Shown here: one piece after another, positions 23,947 to 35,474 of the stretch
Position numbering within the stretch: position 1 is the stretch's first letter
How the letters are laid out: each line of letters starts with the position of its first letter
Assembly (NCBI RefSeq): GCF_032854445.1
Contig: NW_027018296.1
Location: 1 to 45,560, forward strand
Origin: Liolophura sinensis
Lineage: Eukaryota; Mollusca; Polyplacophora; Chitonida; Chitonidae
Reading direction: 5' to 3'
DNA: 45,560 nucleotides
Made by a program: the position numbers and the translations under genes
The notes under the pieces: model-generated
Databases searched by the model: none
What the model was told of the DNA's origin: nothing
Seen by the model: only the letters and a program-made list of their open reading frames with translations

Positions 23947-25593
23947 ATGATCATTTATGCCATAATCACGTGCCCAGCAACGGCTCTTACTCCATGGAAA
24001 CCAGGGAAATTTGCAATTTTTTAACAGCTGAAGATGCCTGGCCCAATCCCGCATCTTTTGGCACCTTATAAATGTGGGTTAGTGTTTAGTTGTACTTTTT
24101 ACAGCAGACTGTATCAAGTACCTTGTGTTTTTTATGTAGAAATGGTCTGGTTTTTCTACACGTAGATAAAGACATTGAGATTGTCTTGGACTTAGAAGTA
24201 AGGCAATTGCTGGTTGAGTTAAATGGGCTTAGCCCAAAGATTTGACGTCTTCTGGGCTACCGAAGGGCACATAACTTATAGTCAAAAGTTGAATATAGTA
24301 ATGACCAGTCGCGATTGTACAGAGTACAGTGTAGCCGGTTTCAATTAACAAAAAGACCAGGCAAAAATGCAAAAGTGGAAAAACTGTTCCAGTGCTGCTA
24401 GTAAGAGGCTAATCCGACGTATTTTGTGACGAGAAATCGAATGGTGCAAACCGCGTTGCTCTGCGACCAATACTTTTGGCTGTAGCGACAATTCAATAAA
24501 TATTGATGTCATAATCACGTGCCCAGCAACGGCTCTTACTCCATGGAAACTAGGGAAATTTGCAATTTTTTAACAGCTGCCGATGCCTGGCCCAATTCCG
24601 CATCTTTTCGAAACTTATAAATGTGGGTCAGTGTTCAGTTGTACTTTTTACAGCAGACTGTATCAAGTACCTTGTGTTTTTTATGTACAAATGGTCTGGT
24701 TTTTCTACACGTAGATAAAGACATTGAGATTGTCTTGCACTTAGAAGTAAGGCAATTGCTGGGTGAGTTAAATGGGCTTAGCCCAAAGATTTCAGTTCTT
24801 CTGGGCTACCGAAGGGCACATAACTTATAGTCAAAAGTTGAATATAGTAATGACCAGTCGCGATTGTACAGAGTACAGTGTAGCCGATTTCAATTAACAA
24901 AAAGACCAGGCAAAAATGCAAAAGTGGAAAAACTGTTCCAGTGCTGCTAGTAAGAGGCTAATTCGACGTATTTTGTGACGAGAAATCGAATGGTGCAAAC
25001 CGCGTTGCTCTCCGACCAATACTTTTGGCTGTAGTGGCAATTAAATGATCATTTATGTCATAATCACGTGCCCAGCAACGGCTCTTACTTCATGGAAATC
25101 AGGAAAATTTGCAATTTTTCATCAGCTGAGGATTTCTGGCTCAATTCCGCATCTTTTGGCACCTTATTCATGTGGGTCTGTGGTCAGTTGTACTTTTTAC
25201 AGCAGACTGTATCAAGTACCTTGTGTTTTTCATGTACAAATGGTCTGGTTTTTCTACACGTAGATAAAGACATTGAGATTGTCTTGGACTTAGAGATAAG
25301 GCAATTGCTGGGTGAGTTAAATGGGTTTAGCCCAAAGATTTGACGTCTTCTGGGCTACCGAAGGGCACATAACTTATAGTCAAAAGTTGAATATAGTAAT
25401 GACCAGTCGCGATTGTACAGAGTACAGTGTAGCCGGTTTCAATTAACAAAAAGACCAGGCAAAAATGCAAAAGTGGAAAAACTGTTCCAGTGCTACTAGT
25501 AAGAGGCTAATCCGACGTATTTTGTGACGAGAAATCGAATGGTGCAAACCGCGTTGCTCTCCGACCAATACTTTTGGCTGTAACGACAATTCA
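23947..25593. repeat. 3-mer N'-K-L/F' (first copy of a duplicated trimer)
   Basis: Monomers start at 23947 (N', with CAGCTGAAGATGCC), 24496 (K) and 25045. The last is an L/F' hybrid: L to about 25251 (CTTCATGGAAATCAGG, GAGGATTTCTGG, TTTTTCATG, GTCTGG), then F' from about 25285 (GGACTTAGAGATAAGG, GGGTTTAGCCC, GCTACTAG, GTAACGAC). The F' tail leads into a second N' at 25594, so N'-K-L is repeated with a 1647-bp period. The exchange is confined to about 34 bp. Confidence 0.88.
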
Positions 25594-26143
25594 ATGATCA
25601 TTTATGCCATAATCACGTGCCCAGCAACGGCTCTTACTCCATGGAAACCAGGGAAATTTGCAATTTTTTAACAGCTGAAGATGCCTGGCCCAATCCCGCA
25701 TCTTTTGGCACCAACAGTTTTTCCACTTTTGCATTCTTTGCCTGGTCTTTTTGTTAATTGAAATCGGCCTACACTGTTACTATGTACAATCGCGACTGGT
25801 CATTACCTATATTCAACTTTTGACCTATAAGTTATGTGCCCTTCGGTAGCCAGAAGAGACCTGAAATCTTTGGGCTTAGCCCAAAGATTTGACGTCTTCT
25901 GGGCTACCGAAGGGGCACATAACTTATAGTCAAAAGTTGAATATAGTAATGACCAGTCGCGATTGTACAGAGTACAGTGTAGCCGGTTTCAATTAACAAA
26001 AAGACCAGGCAAAAATGCAAAAGTGGAAAAACTGTTCCAGTGCTGCTAGTAAGAGGCTAATCCGACGTATTTTGTGACGAGAAATCGAATGGTGCAAACC
26101 GCGTTGCTCTGCGACCAATACTTTTGGCTGTAGCGACAATTCA
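25594..26143. repeat. N' monomer with its centre replaced by inverted satellite
   Basis: The first 119 bp match N' (CAGCTGAAGATGCC, CCCAATCCCGC, ending TTTTGGCACC) and the last 260 bp match N' (TTGACGTC, GCCGGTTTC, GCTGCTAG, CTCTGCGACC). The middle 160 bp, which should hold the TTATAAATG region, the GTACTT quasi-palindrome and the conserved block, is absent. An inverted segment stands in its place. Total length stays 550 bp. The following K begins AATAATATTGATG, one A short of other K copies. Confidence 0.9.
25713..25876 (-). repeat. Inverted satellite segment, left arm of a ~325-bp palindrome
   Basis: Read on the minus strand this is the monomer stretch from GCCCAAAGATTTCAGG to GAAAAACTGTT. 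Together with the forward copy at 25878-26037 it makes a palindrome centred on CTTTGGGCTTAGCCCAAAG at 25868-25886. The GGGCT/AGCCC core of that centre exists as a small hairpin in nearly every monomer. The inverted arm differs from the forward arm by about eight changes, mostly single-base insertions, and by two diagnostic variants (CAGG and CCGATTTC against GACG and CCGGTTTC). It is therefore not a simple copy of its partner. Confidence 0.93.
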
Positions 26144-29100
26144 ATAATATTGATGTCATAATCACGTGCCCAGCAACGGCTCTTACTCCATGGAAACTAG
26201 GGAAATTTGCAATTTTTTAACAGCTGCCGATGCCTGGCCCAATTCCGCATCTTTTCGAAACTTATAAATGTGGGTCAGTGTTCAGTTGTACTTTTTACAG
26301 CAGACTGTATCAAGTACCTTGTGTTTTTTATGTACAAATGGTCTGGTTTTTCTACACGTAGATAAAGACATTGAGATTGTCTTGCACTTAGAAGTAAGGC
26401 AATTGCTGGGTGAGTTAATGGGCTTAGCCCAAAGATTTCAGTTCTTCTGGGCTACCGAAGGGCACATAACTTATAGTCAAAAGTTGAATATAGTAATGAC
26501 CAGTCGCGATTGTACAGAGTACAGTGTAGCCGATTTCAATTACAAAAAGACCAGGCAAAAATGCAAAAGTGGAAAAACTGTTCCAGTGCTGCTAGTAAGA
26601 GGCTAATTCGACGTATTTTGTGACGAGAAATCGAATGGTGCAAACCGCGTTGCTCTCCGACCAATACTTTTGGCTGTAGTGGCAATTAAATGATCATTTA
26701 TGTCATAATCACGTGCCCAGCAACGGCTCTTACTTCATGGAATCAGGAAAATTTGCAATTTTTCATCAGCTGAGGATTTCTGGCTCAATTCCGCATCTTT
26801 TTGCACCTTATTCATGTGGGTCTGTGGTCAGTTGTACTTTTTTACAGCAGACTGTATCAAGTACCTTGTGTTTTTCATGTACAAATGGTCTGTTTTTCTA
26901 CACGTAGATAAAGACATTGAGATTGTCTTGCACTTAGAAGTAAGGCAATTGCTGGGTGAGTTAAATGGGCTTAGCCCAAAGATTTCAGGTCTTCTGGGCT
27001 ACGAAGGGCACATAACTTATAGTCAAAAGTTGAATATAGTAATGACCAGTCGCGATTGTACAGAGTACAGTGTAGCCGATTTCAATTAACAAAAAGACAG
27101 GTAAAAATGCAAAAGTGGAAAAACTGTTCCAGTTGCTGCTGGTAAGAGGCTAATCCGACTTATTTTGTGACGAGAAATCGAATGGTGCAATCCGCGTTTC
27201 TTTCGGACTAATACTTTTGACTGTAGTGACATTTTGAATGATCATTTATGTCATAATCACATGCCCAGCAACGGCTCTTACTCCATGGAAACCAGGGATA
27301 TTTGCAATTTTTCAACAGCTGCCGATGTCTGGCTCAATTCCGCATCTTTTGGCACCTTACTGAAGTGGGTCAGTGTTCAGTTGAACTTTTTACAGCAGAC
27401 TGTATCAAGTACCATGTGTTTTTTATGTACATATGGTGTGGTTTTTCTACACGTAGATAAAGACATTGAGATTGTCTTCGACTTAGAAGTAAGGCAATTG
27501 CTGGGTGAGTTAAATGGTCTTAGCCCAAAGATTTGACGTCTTCTGATCTACCGAAGGGCACATAACATATAGTCAAAGGTTGAATATAGTAATGACCAGT
27601 CGCGATGGTACAGAGTACAGTGTAGCCGATTTCAATTAACAAAAAGACCAGGCAAAAATGGAAAGTTGGAAAAATTGTTCCAGTGCTGCTAGTAAGAGGC
27701 TAATCCGACGTATTTTGTGACGAGAAATCGAATGGTGCAAACCGCGTTGCTCTCCGACCAATACTTTTGGCTGTAGCGACAATTCAATGATCATTTATGC
27801 CATAATCACGTGCCCAGCAACGGCTCTTACTCCATGGAAACCAGGGAAATTTGCAATTTTTTAACAGCTGCCGATGCCTGGCCCAATCCCGCATCTTTTG
27901 GCACCTTATAAATGTGGGTCAGTGTTTAGTTGTACTTTTTACAGCAGACTGTATCAAGTACCTTGTGTTTTTTATGTACAAATGGTCTGGTTTTTCTACA
28001 CGTAGATAAAGACATTGAGATTGTCTTGCACTTAGAAGTAAGGCAATTGCTGGGTGAGTTAAATGGGCTTAGCCCAAAGATTTGACGTCTTCTGGGCTAC
28101 CGAAGAGCAGATAACATATAGTCAAAAGTTGAATATAGTAATGACCAGTCGCGATGGTACATAGTACAGTGTAGCCGATTTCAATTAACAAAAAGACCAG
28201 GTAAAAATGCAAAAGTGGAAAAACTGTTCCAGTGCTGCTGGTAAGAGGCTAATCCGACGTATTTTGTGACGAGAAATCGAATGGTGCAAACCGCGTTGCT
28301 CTCCGACCAATACTTTTGGCTGTAGCGACAATTCAATAAATATTGATGTCATAATCACGTGCCCAGCAACGGCTCTTACTCCATGGAAACTAGGGAAATT
28401 TGCAATTTTTAAACAGCTGCCGATGCCTGGCCCAATTCTGCATCTTTTCGAAACTTATAAATGTGGGTCAGTGTTCAGTTGTACTTTTTACAGCAGACTG
28501 TATCAAGTACCTTGTGTTTTTTATGTACAAATGGTCTGGTTTTTCTACACGTAGATAAAGACATTGAGATTGTCTTGCACTTAGAAGTAAGGCAATTGCT
28601 GGGTGAGTTAAATGGGCTTAGCCCAAAGATTTCAGGTCTTCTGGGCTACCGAAGGGCACACAACTTATAGTCAAAAGTTGAACATAGTAATGACCAGTCG
28701 CGATTGTACAGAGTACAGTGTAGCCGATTTCAATTAACAAAAAGACCGGGCAAAAATGCAAAAGTGGAAAAACTGTTGCAGTGCTGCTGGTAAGAGGCTA
28801 ATCCGACGTATTTTGTGACGAGAAATCGAATGGTGCAAACCGCGTTGCTCTCCGACTAATACTTTTGGCTGTAGCGACAATTGAATGATCATTGATGTCA
28901 TAATCACGTGCCCAGCAACGGCTCTTACTCCATGGAAACTAGGGATATTTGCAATTTTTTAACAGCTGCCGATGCCTGGCCCAATTCCGCATCTTTTGGC
29001 ACCTTATAAATGTGGGTCAGTGTTTAGTTGTACTTTTTACAGTAGACTGTATCAAGTACCTTGTGTTTTTTATGTACAAATGGTCTGGTTTTTCTACACG

Positions 29101-32100
29101 TAGATAAAGACATTGAGATTGTCTTGGACTTAGAAGTAAGGCAATTGCTGGGTGAGTTAAATGGGCTTAGCCCAAAGATTTGACGTCTTCTGGGCTACCG
29201 AAGGGCACATAACTTATAGTCAAAAGTTGAATATAGTAATGACCAGTCGCGATTGTACAGAGTACAGTGTAGCCGGTTTCAATTAACAAAAAGACCAGGC
29301 AAAAATGCAAAAGTTAAAAAACTGTTCCAGTGCTACTAGTAAGAGGCTAATCCGACGTATTTTGTGACGAGAAATCGAATGGTGCAAACCGCGTTGCTCT
29401 CCGACTAATACTTTTTGCTGTAGCGACAATTCAATGATCATTTATGCCATAATCACGTGGACAGCAACGGCTCTTACTCCATGGAAACCAGGGATATTTG
29501 CAATTTGTCAACAGCTGCCGATGCCTGGCTCAATTCCGAATCTTTTGGCACCTTACTGAAGTGGGCCAGTGTTCAGTTGTACTTTTTACAGCAGACTGTA
29601 TCAAGTACCTTGTGTTTTTCATGTACAAATGGTGTGGTTTTTCTACACGTAGATAAAGACATTGAGATTGTCTTGCACTTAGAAGTAAGGCAATTGCTGG
29701 GTGAGTTAAATGGGCTTAGCCCAAAGATTTGACGTCTTCTGGGCTACCGAAGGGCACATAACATATAGTCAAAAGTTGAATATAGTAATGACCAGTCGCG
29801 ATGGTACGTAGTACAGTGTAGCCGATTTCAACTAACAAAAAGACCAGGCAAAAATGCAAAATTGGAAAAATTGTTCCAGTGCTGCTGGTAAGAGGCTAAT
29901 CCGACGTATTTTGTGACGAGAAATCGAATGGTGCAAACCGCGTTGCTCTCCGACCAATACTTTTGGCTGTAGTGACAATTGAATGCTCATTTATGTCATA
30001 ATCACGTGCACAGCAACGGCTCTTACTCCATGGAAACCAGGGAAATTTGCAATTTTTCAACAGCTGCCGATTCCTGGCTCAATTCCGCATCTTTTGGCAC
30101 CTTATTCATGTTGGTCTGTGGTCAGTTGTATTTTTTACAGCAGACTGTATCAAGTACCTTGTGTTTTTTATGTACAAATGGTCTGGTTTTTCTACACGTA
30201 GATAAAGACATTGAGATTGTCTTGCTCTTAGAAGGAAGGCAATTGCTGGGTGAGTTAAATGGGCTTAGCCGAAAGATTTGACGTCTTCTGGGCTACCGAG
30301 GGGCACATAACTTATAGTCAAAAGTTGAATATAGTAATGACCAGTCGCGATTGTACAGAGTACAGTGTAGCCGATTTCAATTAACAAAAAGACCGGGCAA
30401 AAATGCAAAAGTGGAAAAACTCTTCCAGTGCTGCTGGTAAGAGGCTAATCCGACGTATTTTGTGACGAGAAATCGAATGGTGTAAACCGCGTTGCTCTCC
30501 GACCAATACTTTTGGCTGTAGCGACAATTGAATGATCATTGATGTCATAATCACGTGCCCAGCAACGGCTCTTACTCCATGGAAACCAGGGATATTTGCA
30601 ATTTTTTAACAGCTGCCGATGCCTGGCCCAATTGCGAATCTTTTGGCACCATATAAATGTGGGTCAGTGTTCAGTTGTACTTTTTACAGCAGACTGTATC
30701 AAGTACCTTGTGTTTTTCATGTACAAATGGTCTGGTTTTTCTACACGTAGATAAAGACATTGAGATTTTCTTCGACTTAGAAGTAAGGCAATTGCTGGGT
30801 GAGTTAAATGGGCTTAGCCCAAAGATTTGACGTCTTCTGAGCTACCGAAAGGCACATAACATATAGTCAAAAGTTGAATATAGTAATGACCAGTCGCGAT
30901 GGTACATGGTACAGTGTAGCCGATTTCAATTAACAAAAAGACCAGGCAAAAATGCAAAAGTGGAAAAACTGTTGCAGTGCTGCTGGTAAGAGGCTAATCC
31001 GACGTATTTTGTGACGACAAATCGAATGGTGCAAACCGCGTTGCTCTCCGACCAATACTTTTGGCTGTAGCGACAATTGAATGATCATTTATGTCATAAT
31101 CACGTGCACAGCAACGGCTCTTACTCCATGGAAACCAGGGAAATTTGCAATTTGTCAACAGCTGCCGATGCCTGGCTCAATTCCGAATCTTTTGGCACCT
31201 GACTGAAGTGGGCCAGTGTTCAGTTGTACTTTTTACAGCAGACTGTATCAAGTACCCTGTGTTTTTTATGTACAAATGGTGTGGTTTTTCTACACGTAGA
31301 TAAAGACATTGAGATTGTCTTGCACTTAGAAGTAAGGCAATTGCTGTGTGAGTTAAATGGGCTTAGCCCAAAGATTTCAGGTCTTCTGGGCTACCGAAGG
31401 GCACATAACTTATAGTCAAAAGTTGAATATAGTAATGACCAGTCGCGATTGTACAGAGTACAGTGTAGCCGATTTCAATTAACAAAAAGACCAGGCAAAA
31501 ATGCAAAAGTGGAAAAACTGTTCCAGTGCTGCTGGTAAGAAGCTAATCCGACGTATTTTGTGACGAGAAATCGAATGGTGCAAACCGCGTTGCTCTCCAA
31601 CCTATACTTTTGGCTGTAGCGACAATTGAATGATCATTGATGTCATAATCACGTGCCCAGCAACGGCTCTTACTCCATGGAAACCAGGGATACTTGCAAT
31701 TTTTTAACAGCTGCCGATGCCTGGCTCAATTCCGCATCTTTTGGCACCTTATAAATGTGGGTCAGTGTTTAGTTGTAGTTTTTACAGCAGACTGTATCAA
31801 GTACCTTGTGTTTTTTATGTACAAATGGTCTGGTTTTTCTACACGTAGATAAAGACATTGAGATTGTCTTGCACTTAGAAGTAAGGCAATTGCTGGGTGA
31901 GTTAAATGGGCTTAGCCCAAAGATTTCAGGTCTTCTGGGCTACCGAAGGGCACATAACTTTTCGTCAAAAGTTGAATATAGTAATGACCAGTCGCGATTG
32001 TACAGAGTACAGTGTAGCCGATTTCAATTAACAAAAAGACCAGGCAAAAATGCAAAATTGGAAAAACTGTTCCAGTGCTGCTGGTAAGAGGCTAATCCGA

Positions 32101-35100
32101 CGTATTTTGTGACGAGAAATCGAATGGTGCAAACCGCGTTGCTCTCCGACCAATACTTTCGGCTGTAGTGACAATTATATGATCATTGATGTCATAATCA
32201 CATGCCCAGCAACGGCTCTTACTCCATGGAAACCAGGGAAATTTGCAATTTTTCAACAGCTGCCGATTTCTGGCTCAATTCCGCATCTTTTGGCACCTTA
32301 TTCATGTGGGTCTGTGGTCAGTTGTACTTTTTACAGCAGACTGTATCAAGTACCTTGTGTTTTTTATGTACAAATGGTCTGGTTTTTCTACACGTAGATA
32401 AAGACATTGAGATTGTCTTGGACTTAGAAGTAAGGCAATTGCTAGGTGAGTTAAATGGGCTTAGCCCAAAGATTTGACTTCTTCTGGGCTACCGAAGGGC
32501 ACACAACTTTTCGTCAAAAGTTGAATATAGTAATGACCAGTCGCGATTGTACAGAGTACAGTGTAGCCGATTTCAATTAACAAAAAGACCAGGTAAAAAT
32601 GCAAGAGTGGAAAAACTGTTCCAGTTGCTGCTGGTAAGAGGCTAATCCGACGTATTTTGTGACGAGAAATCGAATGGTGCAATCCGCGTTGCTCTCGGAC
32701 TAATACTTTTGCCTGTAGTGACAATTGAATGATCATTTATGTCATAATCACGTGCCCAGCAACGGCTCTTACTCCATGGAAACCAGGGAAATTTGCAATT
32801 TTTCAACAGCTGCCGATGCCTGGCTCAATTCCGCATCTTTTGGCACCTTACTGAAGTGGGTCAGTGTTCAGTTGTACTTTTTACAGCAGACTGTATCAAG
32901 TACCTTGTGTTTTTCATGTACAAATGGTGTGGTTTTTCTACACGTAGATAAAGACATTGAGATTGTCTTGCACTTAGAAGTAAGGCAATTGCTGGGTGAG
33001 TTAAATGGGCTTAGCCCAAAGATTTCAGGTCTTCTGGGCTACCGAAGGGCACATAACTTAGAGTCAAAAGTTGAATATAGTAATGACCAGTCGCGATTGT
33101 ACAGAGTACAGTGTAGCCGATTTCAATTAACAAAAAGACCAGGCAAAAATGCAAAAGTGGAAAAACTGTTCCAGTGCTGCTAGTAAGAGGCTAATTCGAC
33201 GTATTTTGTGAGGAGAAATCGAATGGTGCAAACCGCGTTGCTCTCCGACCAATACTTTTGGCTGTAGTGACAATTAAATGATCATTTATGTCGTAATCAC
33301 ATGCCCAGCAACGGCTCTTACTCCATGGAAACCAGGAAAATTTGCAATTTTTCAACAGCTGCCGATTTCTGGCTCAATTCCGCATCTTTTGGCACCTTAT
33401 TCATGTGGGTCTGTGGTCAGTTGTACTTTTTACAGCAGACTGTATCAAGTACCTTGTTTTTTTTATGTACAAATGGTGTGGTTTTTCTACACGTAGATAA
33501 AGACATTGAGATTGTCTTCGACATAGAAGTAAGGCAATTGCTGGTTGAGTTAAATGGGCTTAGCCCAAAGATTTGACGTCTTCTGATTTACCGAAGGGCA
33601 CATAACATATAGTCAAAAGTTGAATACAGTATTGACCAGTCGCGATGGTACATAGTACAGTGTAGCCGATTTCAATTAACAAAAAGACCAGGCAAAAATG
33701 CAAAATTGGAAAAATTGTTCCAGTGCTGCTGGTAAGAGGCTAATCCGACGTATTTTGTGACGAGAAATCGAATGGTGCAAACCGCGTTGCTCTCCGACCA
33801 ATACTTTTGGCTGTCGTGACAATTGAATGCTCATTTATGCCATAATCACGTGCGTAGCAACGGCTCTTACTCCATAAAAAACCAGGGAAATTTGCAATTT
33901 TTCAACAGCTGCCGATGCCTGGCTCAATTCCAAATCTTTTGGCACCTTACTGAAGTGGGTCAGTGTTCAGTTGTACTTTTTACAGCAGACTGCATCAAGT
34001 ACCTTGTGTTTTTCACGTACAAATGGTGTGGTTTTTCTACACGTAGATAAAGACATTGAGATTGTCTTGCACTTAGAAGTAAGGCAATTGCTGGGTGAGT
34101 TAAATGGGCTTAGCCGAAAGATTTCAGGTCTTCTGGGCTACCGAAGGCCACATAACTTTCAGTCAAAAGTTGAATATAGTAATGACCAGTCGCGATTGTA
34201 CAGAGTACAGTGTAGCCGATTTCAATTAACAAAAAGACCAGGCAAAAATGCAAAAGTGGAAAAACTGTTCCAGTGCTGCTGGTAAGAGGCTAATCCGACG
34301 TATTTTGTGACGAGAAATCGAATGGTGCAAACCGCGTTGCTCTCCGACCAATACTTTTGGCTGTAGCGACAATTGAATGATCATTTATGTCATAATCACG
34401 TGCCCAGCAACGGCTCTTACTCCATGGAAACTAGGGATATATGCAATTTTTTAACAGCTGCCGATGCCTGGCCCAATTCCGCATCTTTTGGCACCTTATA
34501 AATGTGGGTCAGTGTTTAGTTGAACTTTTTCCAGCAGACTGTATCAAGTACCTTGTGTTTTTTATGTACAAATGGTGTGGTTTTTCTACACGTAGATAAA
34601 GACATTGAGATTGTCTTGGACTTAGAGATAAGGCAATTGCTGGGTGAGTTAAATGGGCTTAGCCCAAAGATTTGACGTCTTCTGGGCTACCGAAGGGCAC
34701 ATAACTTATAGTCAAAAGTTGAATATAGTAATGACCAGTCGCGATTGTACAGAGTACAGTGTAGCCGATTTCAATTAACAAAAAGACCAGGCAAAAATGC
34801 AAAAGTGGAAAAACTGTTCCAGTGCTACTAGTAAGAGGCTAATCCGACGTATTTTGTGACGAGAAATCGAATGGTGCAAACCGCGTTGCTCTCCGACCAA
34901 TACTTTTGGCTGTAGCGACAATTCAATGATCATTTATGCCATAATCACGTGCCCAGCAACGGCTCTTACTCCATGGAAACCAGGGAAATTTGCAATTTTT
35001 TAACAGCTGAAGATGCCTGGCCCAATCCCGCATCTTTTGGCACCTTATAAATGTGGGTTAGTGTTTAGTTGTACTTTTTACAGCAGACTGTATCAAGTAC

Positions 35101-35474
35101 CTTGTGTTTTTTATGTAGAAATGGTCTGGTTTTTCTACACGTAGATAAAGACATTCAGATTGTCTTGGACTTAGAAGTAAGGCAATTGCTGGTTGAGTTA
35201 AATGGGCTTAGCCCAAAGATTTGACGTCTTCTGGGCTACCGAAGGGCACATAACTTATAGTCAAAAGTTGAATATAGTAATGACCAGTCGCGATTGTACA
35301 GAGTACAGTGTAGCCGGTTTCAATTAACAAAAAGACCAGGCAAAAATGCAAAAGTGGAAAAACTGTTCCAGTGCTGCTAGTAAGAGGCTAATCCGACGTA
35401 TTTTGTGACGAGAAATCGAATGGTGCAATCCACGTTGCTCTGCGACCAATACTTTTGGCTGTAGCGACAATTCA
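26144..35474. repeat. Complete 17-mer HOR: K-L-M-N-O-P-G-H-I-J-A-B-C-D-E-F'-N'
   Basis: Monomers start near 26144 (K), 26690 (L), 27238 (M), 27787 (N), 28336 (O), 28884 (P), 29434 (G), 29983 (H), 30532 (I), 31081 (J), 31630 (A), 32179 (B), 32729 (C), 33278 (D), 33827 (E), 34377 (F') and 34926 (N'). K-L-M-N restarts at 35475, giving a period of 9331 bp. This is the only pass containing all 17 types once. P here is whole, from GGGATATTTGC and ACAGTAGACTG through to the AAGTTAAAAAACTG and TACTTTTTGCTG tail leading to G. K and L near 26144-27237 have more single-base deletions than the rest. Confidence 0.9.

Noticed and set aside
25660-25705. Hammerhead-ribozyme-like start CTGAAGA with a GATGC/GCATC stem in N' monomers
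   Set aside because: Some satellites encode hammerheads, so I looked for the core. The required GAAA after the stem and the third helix with its cleavage triplet are missing; the sequence continues TTTTGGCACC.
32725-33183. Longest open frame in the window (152 codons, plus strand), with shorter relatives of about 91-112 codons recurring in most monomers
   Set aside because: It starts at the ATGATCATT region of a satellite monomer and runs through the repeat. In sister C monomers the same frame stops about 40 codons earlier at a CTTATAG versus CTTAGAG difference. Indels and stops fall at random between types, and I recognise no domain. The recurring phase follows from 549 being divisible by three.
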